The notes beneath the pieces were generated by a model that was not told the DNA's origin, ran no database searches, and worked only from the letters and a program-made list of their open reading frames with translations. A DNA stretch of 51,480 bases, from contig NZ_LMEV01000016.1 in the NCBI RefSeq assembly GCF_001426505.1, forward strand, positions 290,714 to 342,193, given 5' to 3'. Of this stretch, positions 16,448 through 25,182 are shown piece after piece. Origin of the DNA: Variovorax sp. Root473 (GTDB lineage Bacteria > Pseudomonadota > Gammaproteobacteria > Burkholderiales > Burkholderiaceae_C). How positions within the stretch are numbered: position 1 is the stretch's first letter; the number at the start of each line of letters is the position of its first letter. A program made the translations under genes and the position numbers.

Positions 16448-17457
16448 GCGATCCTCGCCAGCCGGTACAGCAGCAGGCCGCCCAGCACTTGAAGCCCAGC
16501 GCCCGTGAGAACGAGCATCCGGCCGGAGCCGTCGTTCCACATCCCAAGAAAGTAGCTTGGGTTGTTCATGATCATGAAGGCGCCCACGCCCACAGGCAGC
16601 AGGCCCAGAATCCACGCCGACAGCCGCGTTTCCGACGACATCGCCACCAGCTCGTGCTCGGCCTGTTCACGATCGCGCATGAAGTTGCTCACGCGTTCGA
16701 GCAGCAGGTCGGCGCGTCCGCCGTAGCGCACGCCGAGCCCGAGGATCGAGGCCAGAAGAAACATCTCCTCGACGCGCACGTTGGTGGCGGTCTGGTGCAG
16801 TGCCTTGTCCAGGTCCACGCCTGCGCGCACCAGGGCGGCCGAACGTTCCAGATGGCCGCGCAGCGGCTCCTGCGTGCTGCCGATGGCCAGCTGGAAGGCC
16901 GCCTGCGTCGAATTGCCGATGGTGATCAGGCGAACCATGGCATCGATGTATCCAGGCAACTGGCTCACCAGCTTGCGGCGCATCTTTTGCAGCCGAAGCC
17001 AGACGGCGAAGGTGCCGGCCAGCGCAAGCAGTACCAGCGCGGCGAACGCGGCGAGCCAGCCGCCGAACACGCCAGCGAGCAGCGACAGCGCCACCACGGC
17101 GACCAGGCCGAGAACGAGCACCCGGGCTTCGACCACGCCCACCAGCCATCCAGGCAAAACCCGGTCGAGCCATCGCTTGGGCCGAGCGGCCGCTGCAGCC
17201 GTGGCCTCGGTTTCGAGCCACGGGTCGGTGGTCAGGCCGGAGACGCCGCTGCCCATCGGCTCGGCCGCCCGCGCGGGGGGCATCGCGGCATAGGGCGCTG
17301 GTGCTGATGCGCTCGTGCCTGCCCGGATCTGTTGATCGAGATGCCGCCCCACGGCGTGTTGCGTCTGGCGCTTCTTTGCCCATTGCCACAGGAACAGTCC
17401 GCACGCCGCCAGCAGCAGCGCGACGACTGCAATGCCGAGCAGCACGACCTCACGCAC
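16444..17457 (-). CDS. tadB: TadB inner-membrane platform protein
   Basis: This 337-residue GspF/TadC-family protein starts with an N-terminal membrane anchor, followed by two adjacent helices (~110-160). The cytoplasmic T2SF domain has the conserved LPGYIDAMVRLITIGNSTQAAF. C-terminal membrane helices include ILGLLPVGVGAFMIMNNPSYF. It forms a heteromeric platform with TadC. It overlaps tadA by eight bases. Confidence 0.92.
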   Translation of the reverse strand: MREVVLLGIAVVALLLAACGLFLWQWAKKRQTQHAVGRHLDQQIRAGTSASAPAPYAAMPPARAAEPMGSGVSGLTTDPWLETEATAAAAARPKRWLDRVLPGWLVGVVEARVLVLGLVAVVALSLLAGVFGGWLAAFAALVLLALAGTFAVWLRLQKMRRKLVSQLPGYIDAMVRLITIGNSTQAAFQLAIGSTQEPLRGHLERSAALVRAGVDLDKALHQTATNVRVEEMFLLASILGLGVRYGGRADLLLERVSNFMRDREQAEHELVAMSSETRLSAWILGLLPVGVGAFMIMNNPSYFLGMWNDGSGRMLVLTGAGLQVLGGLLLYRLARIA

Positions 17458-18766
17458 GGGGCTCTCCCTGCTGCGAGCGCGCCAGCGACTGGCGGAACCG
17501 TGTGATCTTCGGCGAGTGCGGCGCGATGCCCAGCGACACCCAGCGGTCGCGTTCCTCGCCGTCGGGCGACACGACCGGCTCGTAGCGGTACAGCTCCTGC
17601 ATCGCCACCACGTTGTCGTTCACGCCCGTCACTTCGCTCAGCGAGATGATGCGGCGCTGGCCGTTCGACATGCGCCCGATCTGCACGATGAAATCGATGG
17701 CGCTGGCGATCTGGCGCCGCAGGCTCACTTCGCTGCCTTGATAGCCGGCGAAGCCCGCCAGCATTTCGAGGCGATAGAGGCACTCACGCGGCGAGCTCGC
17801 GTGGATGGTTCCCATCGAGCCTTCGTGGCCTGTGTTCATGGCCTGCAGCATCTCGATGACTTCGGCGCCGCGCACTTCGCCGACGATGATCCGGTCCGGC
17901 CGCATGCGCAGGCTGTTGCGCAGCAGGTCGCGGATCGACACCACGCCCGTGCCGTCGAAGCCACCGGGGCGGCTTTCGAGCCGCACGACGTGGCTGGTGC
18001 TGAGCGAAAGCTCGGCCGTGTCTTCGATGGTGATCACGCGCTCGCGCGAGGGAATGAAACTGGCCAGCGCGTTGAGCAGCGAGGTCTTGCCCGAGCTGGT
18101 GCCGCCGCTCACGAGCACGTTGCAGCGCGCGCGCACGGCAATCTCGAGCAGCTGCGCCATGCTGGCATCGAAAGTGCCGAGCTTCACCAGGTCGGCTGGC
18201 GTGAGTGGCTCCTTGCGGAACTTGCGGATCGAAACGGAGAGTCCGTCAATTGCCAGCGGTTCGATGATCACGTTGATGCGGCCGCCATCGGGCAGGCGTG
18301 CATCGACCATCGGGTTGGCTTCGTCTAGCCGGCGCCCAAGCGGCGCCAGGATGCGGCGCACGATGCGCATGACGTGCTCGGAATCGGCAAAGCGCAGCGT
18401 CTCGCGTTCCAGCATGCCGTGGCGCGACACATACACGTTCTGGTAGCCGTTGATCAGGATGTCTTCGACCGCGGGGTCGTTCAACAGGTCTTCCAGCGGC
18501 CCGAAGCCGGCCAGTTCCTTCGTCAGCGCATCGGCGATGAGCTGCATCTCGCGGTCGTTGATCGGCACGCGGCGCAGGCGCACGAAGCTGTCGACCTCCA
18601 GTTCGACGAACTGCTGGATCGAGGCGCGCGACCAGCGGCCGAACTCCGCGCCCAGCTCTTCGATGCGGCTCAGCAGGTGATCGTGCGTCCAGCTCTTGAT
18701 GTCCTGGAACTGCTGGGAGTTGATGAACGCCTGGTCGTCGTCGGCAAATTCGATATCGGTGGACAT
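17450..18766 (-). CDS. tadA: TadA/CpaF secretion ATPase
   Basis: This 438-residue hexameric ATPase of the type II/IV secretion family powers Flp pilin assembly. Its N-domain includes GPLEDLLNDPAVEDILINGY. The RecA-like domain has Walker A GGTSSGKTSLLNAL (~residue 220), an Asp box (ERVITIEDTAEL), the IRDLLRNSLRMRPDRIIVGEVRG Walker B block and the His box NTGHEGSMGTIHA. All catalytic motifs look intact. It lies seven bases after tadZ. Confidence 0.95.
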   Translation of the reverse strand: MSTDIEFADDDQAFINSQQFQDIKSWTHDHLLSRIEELGAEFGRWSRASIQQFVELEVDSFVRLRRVPINDREMQLIADALTKELAGFGPLEDLLNDPAVEDILINGYQNVYVSRHGMLERETLRFADSEHVMRIVRRILAPLGRRLDEANPMVDARLPDGGRINVIIEPLAIDGLSVSIRKFRKEPLTPADLVKLGTFDASMAQLLEIAVRARCNVLVSGGTSSGKTSLLNALASFIPSRERVITIEDTAELSLSTSHVVRLESRPGGFDGTGVVSIRDLLRNSLRMRPDRIIVGEVRGAEVIEMLQAMNTGHEGSMGTIHASSPRECLYRLEMLAGFAGYQGSEVSLRRQIASAIDFIVQIGRMSNGQRRIISLSEVTGVNDNVVAMQELYRYEPVVSPDGEERDRWVSLGIAPHSPKITRFRQSLARSQQGEPRA

Positions 18767-18773
18767 GGGCTGT

Positions 18774-20105
18774 TCAACCTTGGGTAGAGCGCTTCCGGAG
18801 GCCGGTGATCTTCGACATCAGTGTCGAAGTCCAGTGCGTGGTGCCGGCGGGCGCCGGGACCGAGCCTGTCGTGCACTCCTCGTGCAGGCTGCGCGCGAGG
18901 CCGGCCACGGCTTGCGAATAGGGATCGTTGCGTGCGATGCGAACCAGCATCTCGCCGCGGCTCGCGGCGCCGAGCAATGGGGCGCTGCGCGCCGGCAACA
19001 CGTGGCGAAGCGGCAGCTCGAGCCGCTCGGCGATGTCCTTGGCCGACAGCCCCACGTGAGGGTCGAACTTGTTGACCACGAGCGACAGCTGATCGGTCTC
19101 GATGCCGCGCGCGCGCAGCTCTTTGAGCATGGTTGCGGTGGACACGATCGCGCCGATGCTCTGGTCGCACACGACCCAGGCGCGTTGCGCTTCCTTCACG
19201 GTCTGCGCCACGAAGTCGACCGTCGAGAAGCCGCCGAGGTCGGCAATCTGGTAATCGAAGAATTCGCCCAACCGCTTGATCAAGGCGACCGAATCCGCGT
19301 GCGAGATCTCGCGCACCTGGGCGAGGCTGGCCGGCAGCGGCAACACGGCGATGCCGCTGGCGTGATGCGCGAGGGCGGTGTGCAGCAGCGTCTGGTCAAG
19401 GCGGCGCAGGTTGCGCACGCCATCGACGAAGCTGAAGCTGCTCTGCGTGTCGAGGTAGAGCAAGCCGTCGCGTGCAGGCAGGCCCAGGTCGAGCAGGGCG
19501 ACGCCGTGTCGCGCGCTGCGGCCCGGGGCCTTGCCTGCCACTTGTGCCGGCTGTGCCAGCTGGTCGTGGAGCACGAGCGACAAGCTGGCCGCGAGCGTGG
19601 TCACGCCGATGCCCGGCCGGGCGCCGAGCAGCGCGATGGTGCTTCCGCGTGTGCCGCTGGACAGGGCACCGCGGCGGTCGAGCAGCTTGCGCAGCGTGTT
19701 GGCCGCATCGGTCTGCGGTGCGGCCATGTCGATGAAGTCGTCCACGCCGGCACGCAGCGCAGCCAGCATCGAGGCCGGCTCGGCCGAGACGCCCGTTGCC
19801 AATACCGGCAGCTCGGGCCAGTCGCGCTTGAGGTGTTGATGCAGCTCGCTCGCTGCCTGCGCATGGTCGCCGGAGAAGTCGAGAAAGACGGCTGCGGGGG
19901 TGAGCAGGGCGATGCGCTCGCCGACCAACCTGGTGTCCGGCGGCAGGACCACCACGGCGCCCTGCCTCCCGAGCGCATCGGTCAGCCAGGTGATGTGGCC
20001 GTCGTGGGGCGAGGCGAAGAGGTAGGTCTCTGTGCCAGTCTCAGGGAGCGGATCGCGTGGGGCGTTCATGGCGTCGGCCACAGGTCTTGAGCGGCTGGTG
20101 TCCAT
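18774..20105 (-). CDS. tadZ: TadZ/CpaE pilus localisation protein
   Basis: This 443-residue protein has an atypical receiver domain (~20-140) followed by a ParA/MinD-like domain. The expected P-loop reads LLGARPGIGVTTLAASL: glycines are kept but the deviant and P-loop lysines are missing, as is usual in TadZ. It should mark the cell site for pilus assembly. The start at 20105 overlaps the secretin stop (TGATG). A Met at residue 13 is an alternative start. Confidence 0.88.
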   Translation of the reverse strand: MDTSRSRPVADAMNAPRDPLPETGTETYLFASPHDGHITWLTDALGRQGAVVVLPPDTRLVGERIALLTPAAVFLDFSGDHAQAASELHQHLKRDWPELPVLATGVSAEPASMLAALRAGVDDFIDMAAPQTDAANTLRKLLDRRGALSSGTRGSTIALLGARPGIGVTTLAASLSLVLHDQLAQPAQVAGKAPGRSARHGVALLDLGLPARDGLLYLDTQSSFSFVDGVRNLRRLDQTLLHTALAHHASGIAVLPLPASLAQVREISHADSVALIKRLGEFFDYQIADLGGFSTVDFVAQTVKEAQRAWVVCDQSIGAIVSTATMLKELRARGIETDQLSLVVNKFDPHVGLSAKDIAERLELPLRHVLPARSAPLLGAASRGEMLVRIARNDPYSQAVAGLARSLHEECTTGSVPAPAGTTHWTSTLMSKITGLRKRSTQG

Positions 20106-21469
20106 CAACGGGAGAAGCCGGGCACCGTCGTGCCAGAGGCCGGCCCCAGGAGATGCGCGCGCCACACGGGGCCATCGCGCTGCTCGGCGCCGCCGGGCAG
20201 GTACGGAGCGAGGTCGGTGTTGCGTGCGATGGGCTTCACCAGGTGGGGCGTGACGAGAATGACCAGTTCTTTCTCGTTCATCTGGTACCTGTTCTGCTTG
20301 AAGAACGTACCGAGCACCGGAATGTCGCCAAGCAGCGGCACCTTGTCTGCGTTCGATGTGGTGGTGCGGCTCACGAGGCCGCCGATGATGAAGCTCTCGC
20401 CGTCGCCGAGTTCGACCGTGGTGTCTGCGCGGCGCGTGCTGATGGCCGGCACCGCAACGCCGCCAATGCTCAGCGAGTTGGTGTAGTCGAGATCGCTGGC
20501 TTCCGGTGCCACCTTGAGCACGATGCGATCGTTCGACAGCACCGTGGGCGTGACCGTGAGGCCGATGCCGAAAGGCTTGTATTCGATGCTCGTGGTGCCC
20601 AGGCCCTGCGGCGCGGGCACCGGCAGTTCGCCGCCGGCCAGGAAGCTCGCGCTCTGGCCCGACAGCGCCACCAGCGTGGGCTCGGCGAGCACGCGCGCCA
20701 TGCCGTTGCCTTCGAGGAAGCCGACGTTCAGCCCGATGCCGGCCTTGCCGAAGTTGAACAGCAGGCTGAAGGCTTGGGCGAGCGGGTTGCCGTATTCGCC
20801 GCTGATGCTTCCGTCCGATGCGAAAGACGCGGACCTCAGTGACGCGGGCGTGAAAGAGCCGAAGCTGAATCCATTGGAATTGGCGCGCGTGCTGAAGATG
20901 TTGAGGCCCGCCTGCTTGAGCACGCTGCGGTTGAACTCGACGACCTTGACCTCGACCTGCACCGTGTTGCTGCGCACGTTGATGACGGAGCGGTCGACCA
21001 GCAGGGACTTCTCTCCGCCGGCAGCCAGTGCCGTGTCTCGCGCTTCATGGTGCGCGGTCATGCTGTCGAGCGTGCCGGTGAGTGTGGAGGCACGGCGGCG
21101 CACTTCGAGTGCGTACACCGTGGCGGTCGATTGACCTTTTTCCCAGAGCATCAGCGTGGTCCGGCCTGCGGCCTTGCCGGTCACGATCAGGCGCGCGGCG
21201 GGCGAGCTCGGGGACTGGCGCGTGAGCGCCACGCCCGCCACCGCTTCGTCGGCAATGGCCATGCGCTCGATGCCCTTCGGGATCAGCAGCTCCTTTTGCG
21301 TGCCGGCATCGACGCGGAATGCGATCGGCGCACCCGGAACAACGGCTTGCGCATGGGCGACCGAGGACGCCACGGGCCAGATGCCCGGCGCCAGCAGGCA
21401 CAGCGCGACGAGCGTCGGGCGCAGGACAAAGGCCGGAGCGTTGGGCTTCGCGCGAGGAGGGTGCGTCAT
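20105..21469 (-). CDS. cpaC: CpaC/RcpA outer-membrane secretin
   Basis: This 454-residue secretin has a signal peptide ending in VAHAQA (~residue 42). Its N-terminal domain has IERMAIADEAVAGVAL and KAAGRTTLMLW. A BON-like spacer is followed by the secretin core (EYKPFGIGLTVTPTVL) ending with VPLLGDIPVLGTFF and ELVILVTPHLV. It forms the pilus exit pore. No clear ribosome binding site distinguishes this start from the in-frame ATG at 21496. Confidence 0.92.
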   Translation of the reverse strand: MTHPPRAKPNAPAFVLRPTLVALCLLAPGIWPVASSVAHAQAVVPGAPIAFRVDAGTQKELLIPKGIERMAIADEAVAGVALTRQSPSSPAARLIVTGKAAGRTTLMLWEKGQSTATVYALEVRRRASTLTGTLDSMTAHHEARDTALAAGGEKSLLVDRSVINVRSNTVQVEVKVVEFNRSVLKQAGLNIFSTRANSNGFSFGSFTPASLRSASFASDGSISGEYGNPLAQAFSLLFNFGKAGIGLNVGFLEGNGMARVLAEPTLVALSGQSASFLAGGELPVPAPQGLGTTSIEYKPFGIGLTVTPTVLSNDRIVLKVAPEASDLDYTNSLSIGGVAVPAISTRRADTTVELGDGESFIIGGLVSRTTTSNADKVPLLGDIPVLGTFFKQNRYQMNEKELVILVTPHLVKPIARNTDLAPYLPGGAEQRDGPVWRAHLLGPASGTTVPGFSR

Positions 21470-21509
21470 GGTGTTTTTTTCGTGCGGGGCATGCATGGCG
21501 TGGCGCCGA

Positions 21510-22505
21510 TCAATAACGGATGGTTTCGCTGCGATCGCCGCGGATGACTTCGACCTGAAGCCCACCGCGGCTGCCACCGGGGCCGGTGGCAGCCGCGGGC
21601 CGCGCCGCGACGGTGGGCGTGCGCAGGGCGCCGGGCTTGCCGCCCGTCACGAAATCGGCAGCCGTCAGGCCGGCCTGGGCGCGGTCCAGGCCTTCGAGCG
21701 GCGCGCGTTGCGGTTCGCCGCGCTTGGGTGCTGCGGGTTGCAGGGCAGTCGGCAATTCGGCGAACAGCCTGGGATCGGGCTCGGACAGGTCGGTGGGGTT
21801 GCGCAGCGCCAGCAGCAGGCGGCCGCTGTTCTCCGCGAGCGTCAGGCGGTTGATGTCGTCTACGGGCACGGCGAGCACGGCCGTGCGCGCGGCTTCGGCG
21901 CGTTGTTGTTGCTGCGCCTGGGGGTTGCCGTTCTTGTCGGTTTTGGAAGGCAGGCCGTCGACCGATGCACTGCCGAAGGCCAACACGCGCTTGCGCGACA
22001 GCAGCAGGCGCGCCTGGCTGCGGTCGATGTCCTTGCTGTCGGACTTCAGCATCACAAAAACGTCGACGAAGTCGCCGGGCTGGACCTTGTTGCCCACGCC
22101 CATGACTTCGTCGGCCTTGACTGCCACGGCGCGCTCGCCTTCGGCCACGCGCAAGGCCAGGCCGGAAACCAGCTGGCCTTCGAGCAAGGGCGAGCCTTCG
22201 CCCAGGTCGATCACCGGGACGCGGCCGGCGAGTGGCGCGGTGTCCTTGAAAGCGCCCGTTGGATTGATCGTCAGTTGTTCCACACGCAGCGCATCGGCCG
22301 GGATCGCCTGACCGGCCGGCAGCGGCTTGGCCGCGACGACCACGGGGAAGGTCTGGGTCTGCGAAGCCTTGGCAGGCGCTGCACCGGAGGTCGCGGTTGC
22401 AGGCGGCGGAGGCGGCGCCTTGCGGCTGAGAACCCATGCATAGCCTCCAAGCGCGAGGGCCAGAAGCACGAGGATGGCGGCGATGATTTTGGGGAGGTTG
22501 ATCAT
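21510..22505 (-). CDS. cpaB: CpaB/RcpC pilus assembly protein
   Basis: This 331-residue protein has an N-terminal membrane anchor (INLPKIIAAILVLLALALGG), then a SAF domain starting at FPVVVAAKPLPAGQAIPADA, then the RcpC-type region VKADEVMGVGNKVQPGDFVDVF. The C-terminal third is Pro/Ala/Gly-rich. CpaB is periplasmic and works with the secretin. It begins 78 bases after the peptidase stop and ends just before the secretin gene. Confidence 0.92.
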   Translation of the reverse strand: MINLPKIIAAILVLLALALGGYAWVLSRKAPPPPPATATSGAAPAKASQTQTFPVVVAAKPLPAGQAIPADALRVEQLTINPTGAFKDTAPLAGRVPVIDLGEGSPLLEGQLVSGLALRVAEGERAVAVKADEVMGVGNKVQPGDFVDVFVMLKSDSKDIDRSQARLLLSRKRVLAFGSASVDGLPSKTDKNGNPQAQQQQRAEAARTAVLAVPVDDINRLTLAENSGRLLLALRNPTDLSEPDPRLFAELPTALQPAAPKRGEPQRAPLEGLDRAQAGLTAADFVTGGKPGALRTPTVAARPAAATGPGGSRGGLQVEVIRGDRSETIRY

Positions 22506-22583
22506 GGGCGGCGGACTGAAGGAAGGGAGCAAGCGATCAGGGCAAAGAAATGAAGGGCCTGCGAGACGGAGCAGAGTTGACTG

Positions 22584-23096
22584 TTAACTCTGTCGCCCCC
22601 AAACCATCCACGCCGCGGCGGCCAGCGCGAGATAGGCCGCATAAGGTATGACGCGAGGCCTGCGAGTAGGTGTGCCAGCTTCGGAAGTTCGGAAGGGGCC
22701 GGTAAGCAAAAAGGCCAAAAAGGCAAGTCGCGGAAAAAAAGGTCGACCCTTGAGCGTTAGCCAGAGGACGCTATGAGCACAGGCCATCAGGCTGGCGCTG
22801 ATCCAAATCGGTATCAGATCTGACACGCCCATCCACAATCCAAGGGCTCCGGCGAATTTCACGTCGCCTGCGCCCATGAGACCGAATGCATAGAAAAGCA
22901 GCAAGAAACCGAATCCGACGCCTGCCCCAAGAAGTGCAGAGGCCCAGTTGATTCCAAAGGGCTGTATCCCATAGGCGAGCGCTGCGAGAGCCGCAGTGGC
23001 TCCAGCGAGCACCAGCCAATTAGGAATACGGCGCTCTCGAAAGTCATAGACGATAACCACGATAAGCCAGAGCAAGCAGATCGACATCGTTGTCAT
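22584..23096 (-). CDS. tadV: TadV/CpaA prepilin peptidase
   Basis: This 170-residue polytopic aspartate protease of the A24 family lacks the N-methyltransferase domain, as expected for TadV. The catalytic Asp residues are Asp18 (in YDFRERRIPN) and Asp78 (in GAGDVK). It should cleave Flp and the TadE-like pseudopilins. It lies 34 bases after flp. The DNA here is less GC-rich than the rest of the tad locus. Confidence 0.92.
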   Translation of the reverse strand: MTTMSICLLWLIVVIVYDFRERRIPNWLVLAGATAALAALAYGIQPFGINWASALLGAGVGFGFLLLFYAFGLMGAGDVKFAGALGLWMGVSDLIPIWISASLMACAHSVLWLTLKGRPFFPRLAFLAFLLTGPFRTSEAGTPTRRPRVIPYAAYLALAAAAWMVWGRQS

Positions 23097-23130
23097 TGCT
23101 GGCGTCCGCTTGTGGGCTCGTGGCGGCCTA

Positions 23131-23304
23131 TTACAGAGCCGCTTTGAGTTCTACCGAAATCTTCGAAAAAATAGCTCCCAGATCTGTACCCAGAGTTGTC
23201 AAGATTGTGACGATTGCGATAGAGATCAATCCTGCAATAAGCCCATATTCAATTGCAGTAGCACCCTCTTCATCGCGCAGAAAACGAGTAATAGAACTAA
23301 GCAT
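23131..23304 (-). CDS. flp: Flp type IVb major pilin
   Basis: This 57-residue pilin precursor is MLSSITRFLRDEEG followed by ATAIEYGLIAGLISIAIV. Cleavage should occur after Gly14, leaving the Flp motif with Glu and Tyr at mature positions 5 and 6. A strong ribosome binding site (AGGAGA) sits just upstream of the ATG at 23304. It is the first gene of the tad operon and the major pilus subunit. Only one flp copy is present in the window. Confidence 0.95.
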   Translation of the reverse strand: MLSSITRFLRDEEGATAIEYGLIAGLISIAIVTILTTLGTDLGAIFSKISVELKAAL

Positions 23305-23350
23305 GGTGATCTCCTGAAAGGAAGTGTTAACAAAGGCTGGCACGGTGGAT

Positions 23351-23377
23351 GTTATACAGCGTAACTCCGTGTATCAA
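23351..23377 (-). promoter_or_regulatory. putative flp promoter
   Basis: On the minus strand TTGATA (23377-23372) and TATAAC (23356-23351) are 15 bases apart and lie 47 bases before the flp ATG. The spacing is short by two bases, so the match is moderate. No sigma-54 GG-N10-GC site was seen here by eye. Confidence 0.35.
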
Positions 23378-23551
23378 GGGCGGAAACACGCGAGATCAAG
23401 TCCCGGATGTGCTAACCCGAGGGGTAAAGCAGGAAGGCGGCCAGCCTCGTTCGGACCCCGCATCGGGGCAGAAAAGGTCACTTATTCACAGTCTGGAGAT
23501 GTTCGTTTCCCTCTGTAAACCGCATGCACACTGGCATGGACGAGGGGAACG

Positions 23552-23645
23552 CGTTACGGACGAGGGAACGTCCGAACGTGGAGCGTTACGGGAACATGGC
23601 CGTTACACGTTACGTAGCGTCGTGTCGCAGATGTAATTTGTAACA
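23552..23645. promoter_or_regulatory. CGTTAC/GTAAC motif cluster upstream of flp
   Basis: CGTTAC occurs at 23552, 23584, 23601 and 23608, and GTAACA in the opposite orientation at 23640. A direct repeat GGACGAGGG and a hairpin GGACG/CGTCC (23558-23573) lie among them. The 411-base gap 23305-23715 has no gene; besides this cluster it holds the flp promoter candidate and the terminator of the next gene. The cluster may be a regulator-binding array. Confidence 0.45.
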
Positions 23646-23670
23646 ATCCACGAGGCGGGCCCGTTTGGGC

Positions 23671-23713
23671 AAAAAATCACACTTTCGGGGTGTAGACCCC
23701 ATCGGTGATGGGG
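23671..23713 (-). terminator. putative terminator of the L,D-transpeptidase operon
   Basis: Just after the stop on the minus strand, CCCCATC/GATGGGG form a 7-bp stem with a 3-base loop (23713-23697). A weak ACAC/GTGT stem and then six T (23676-23671) follow. The T-tract is some 20 bases from the strong stem, so the call is moderate. Confidence 0.45.
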
Positions 23714-23715
23714 CC

Positions 23716-25182
23716 TCAGCCGAGGATTTCTTCGTGGAAGAGCTTCCACTCGCCCGCCTGGCGCAGCCAGTACTGGCGGCGGGTACGGCCGTTCTTCTCG
23801 CCCTCGAACACCTCGCCGAAGGTGGCGACCATGGTGTCCTCGGTGTCGCGCCAGTGCAGGTACGATACGTCCTTGATTTGCACTCGTTTACCTTGTGCGT
23901 AGGCCAATTCGTCCCGGAGGACTGAATTGGCATCGACGGGCTTCCGGCTGGCGCGCTGAAAATCCGGCAAATAGAATTTCTTCAATTGCGCTTCATTGCC
24001 GCTGGCTCTGGCATCTTTCCAGGCGGCAATTGAATCGGCGAATTTCTTTTCTTCTTTTTCGGCCTGCGGCTGCGAAATCCATTGCAGGCTGCGCGCGGTG
24101 ACGACGGGCGTGGCGCCGATCTGCACCTTGCGCAGCAGCTGCTTCAGGTCGGGGTTGGCCATGACGACGCAGCCGTCGCTGGCCAGCGGCGCGCGCGCAA
24201 ACTGCTGGGGCGGGGTGCCGTGCAGCCAGATGCCGCTGCCGGTCTTGCCGCGCCGCACGTCGTAGGGGTTGGGGTAGTTGATGGGCAGGGCGCCGGCGCC
24301 GTAGAAGTCTTTGAGCGAGCGCGGGTCGAGGCTGCTGGTGATGTAGTACACGCCCAGCGGGGTGCGCGCGTCGCCCTCGACGGCCTTGTCGGTGCCCGAC
24401 TTGCCGACCGAGATGTAGTAGTCGGCGACGAGCTTCATGCCCTTGTCGGAGTTCTCGAACAGGTACAGCCGCGAGCGCGAGGCGTCCACGGCAATGGCGA
24501 AGCGGCTGCGGGTCGAGAGCGCGAGGAACTGCGAGGGCACGGTGCCGGCGGGTGGGCGTTCGCGCAGGGCCTGCAGGCGGCGGCGCGATTCCTCGTGCAG
24601 CTCGACCATGGCCGGGTTGCCGCGCAGGCGTGCGATGCCGGCAGAGTCGGGCATGGCGTTCGACGGCGGCACCTGCGCTGCCAACAAGTCGCCGTACACG
24701 AGCTGCGCCAGCTGGAAGTTCGGATGGTCGCGCACGAGGGTTTGGGCCTTGGCCAGCGCCTCGCGGCTCTTGCCGCGGCCGAACAGTTCGTAGACGCCGA
24801 TCAGGCGGGCCTCGGCGCCGCTGGCTTCCTGGAGCGGGGCGGCTGTTCTGGCGGACTTGCGGGTCGGGCGAGCAGCGCTTTGGTTGTCCGCCGCGGCCGC
24901 CCGTTTGCTCTTGGCTTGCAGCTGCGTCTTGCTGGCGCTGCTGGTGGCCTTGGCGCTTCGGGCTTCCTTGGCGGACGCGCGGTTGCCGCCCGCCTTGGCG
25001 CTCTTCGCGCTGCCGGCCTTGGCTGTCTTGCTGCTGCCGCTGCTGTGGTTATTGGCTGCGAGCGCGGCACCGGGCGTAGCCAGCAGAAGCGCAGAGGCGG
25101 CCACCAAGGCCGCCAGCAGTTTCCCGCTCCGCAGCGGGAACGGGAGGGTCTGAAGCCGGCCTTGCCGGACGATGTCTGCCAC
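23716..25182 (-). CDS. Csd6-like L,D-transpeptidase with NTF2-like C-domain
   Basis: About 488 residues with a GTG start at 25182 that overlaps the previous stop; GTG at 25215 is the alternative. The N-terminus has a hydrophobic export segment (LLAALVAASALLLATPGAALA), then a Lys/Ser/Ala-rich stretch. The YkuD catalytic domain has FAIAVDASRSRLYLFEN and an HGTP...SDGC motif with the catalytic Cys at ~338. The last 110 residues are an NTF2/SnoaL-like domain (WRDTEDTMVATFGEVFEG). Csd6 of Helicobacter has this domain order and trims peptidoglycan peptides. Whether this one cross-links or trims is not decided. Confidence 0.88.
   Translation of the reverse strand: MADIVRQGRLQTLPFPLRSGKLLAALVAASALLLATPGAALAANNHSSGSSKTAKAGSAKSAKAGGNRASAKEARSAKATSSASKTQLQAKSKRAAAADNQSAARPTRKSARTAAPLQEASGAEARLIGVYELFGRGKSREALAKAQTLVRDHPNFQLAQLVYGDLLAAQVPPSNAMPDSAGIARLRGNPAMVELHEESRRRLQALRERPPAGTVPSQFLALSTRSRFAIAVDASRSRLYLFENSDKGMKLVADYYISVGKSGTDKAVEGDARTPLGVYYITSSLDPRSLKDFYGAGALPINYPNPYDVRRGKTGSGIWLHGTPPQQFARAPLASDGCVVMANPDLKQLLRKVQIGATPVVTARSLQWISQPQAEKEEKKFADSIAAWKDARASGNEAQLKKFYLPDFQRASRKPVDANSVLRDELAYAQGKRVQIKDVSYLHWRDTEDTMVATFGEVFEGEKNGRTRRQYWLRQAGEWKLFHEEILG

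Noticed and set aside
23325..23360. sigma-54 promoter (TGGCACG at 23336) before flp
   Set aside because: It is on the plus strand, pointing away from flp, and has no GC at the -12 position.
23305..23715. small genes or a CRISPR-like array upstream of flp
   Set aside because: The repeated CGTTAC motifs are only six bases with irregular spacing, and no small frame has both a ribosome binding site and plausible composition.
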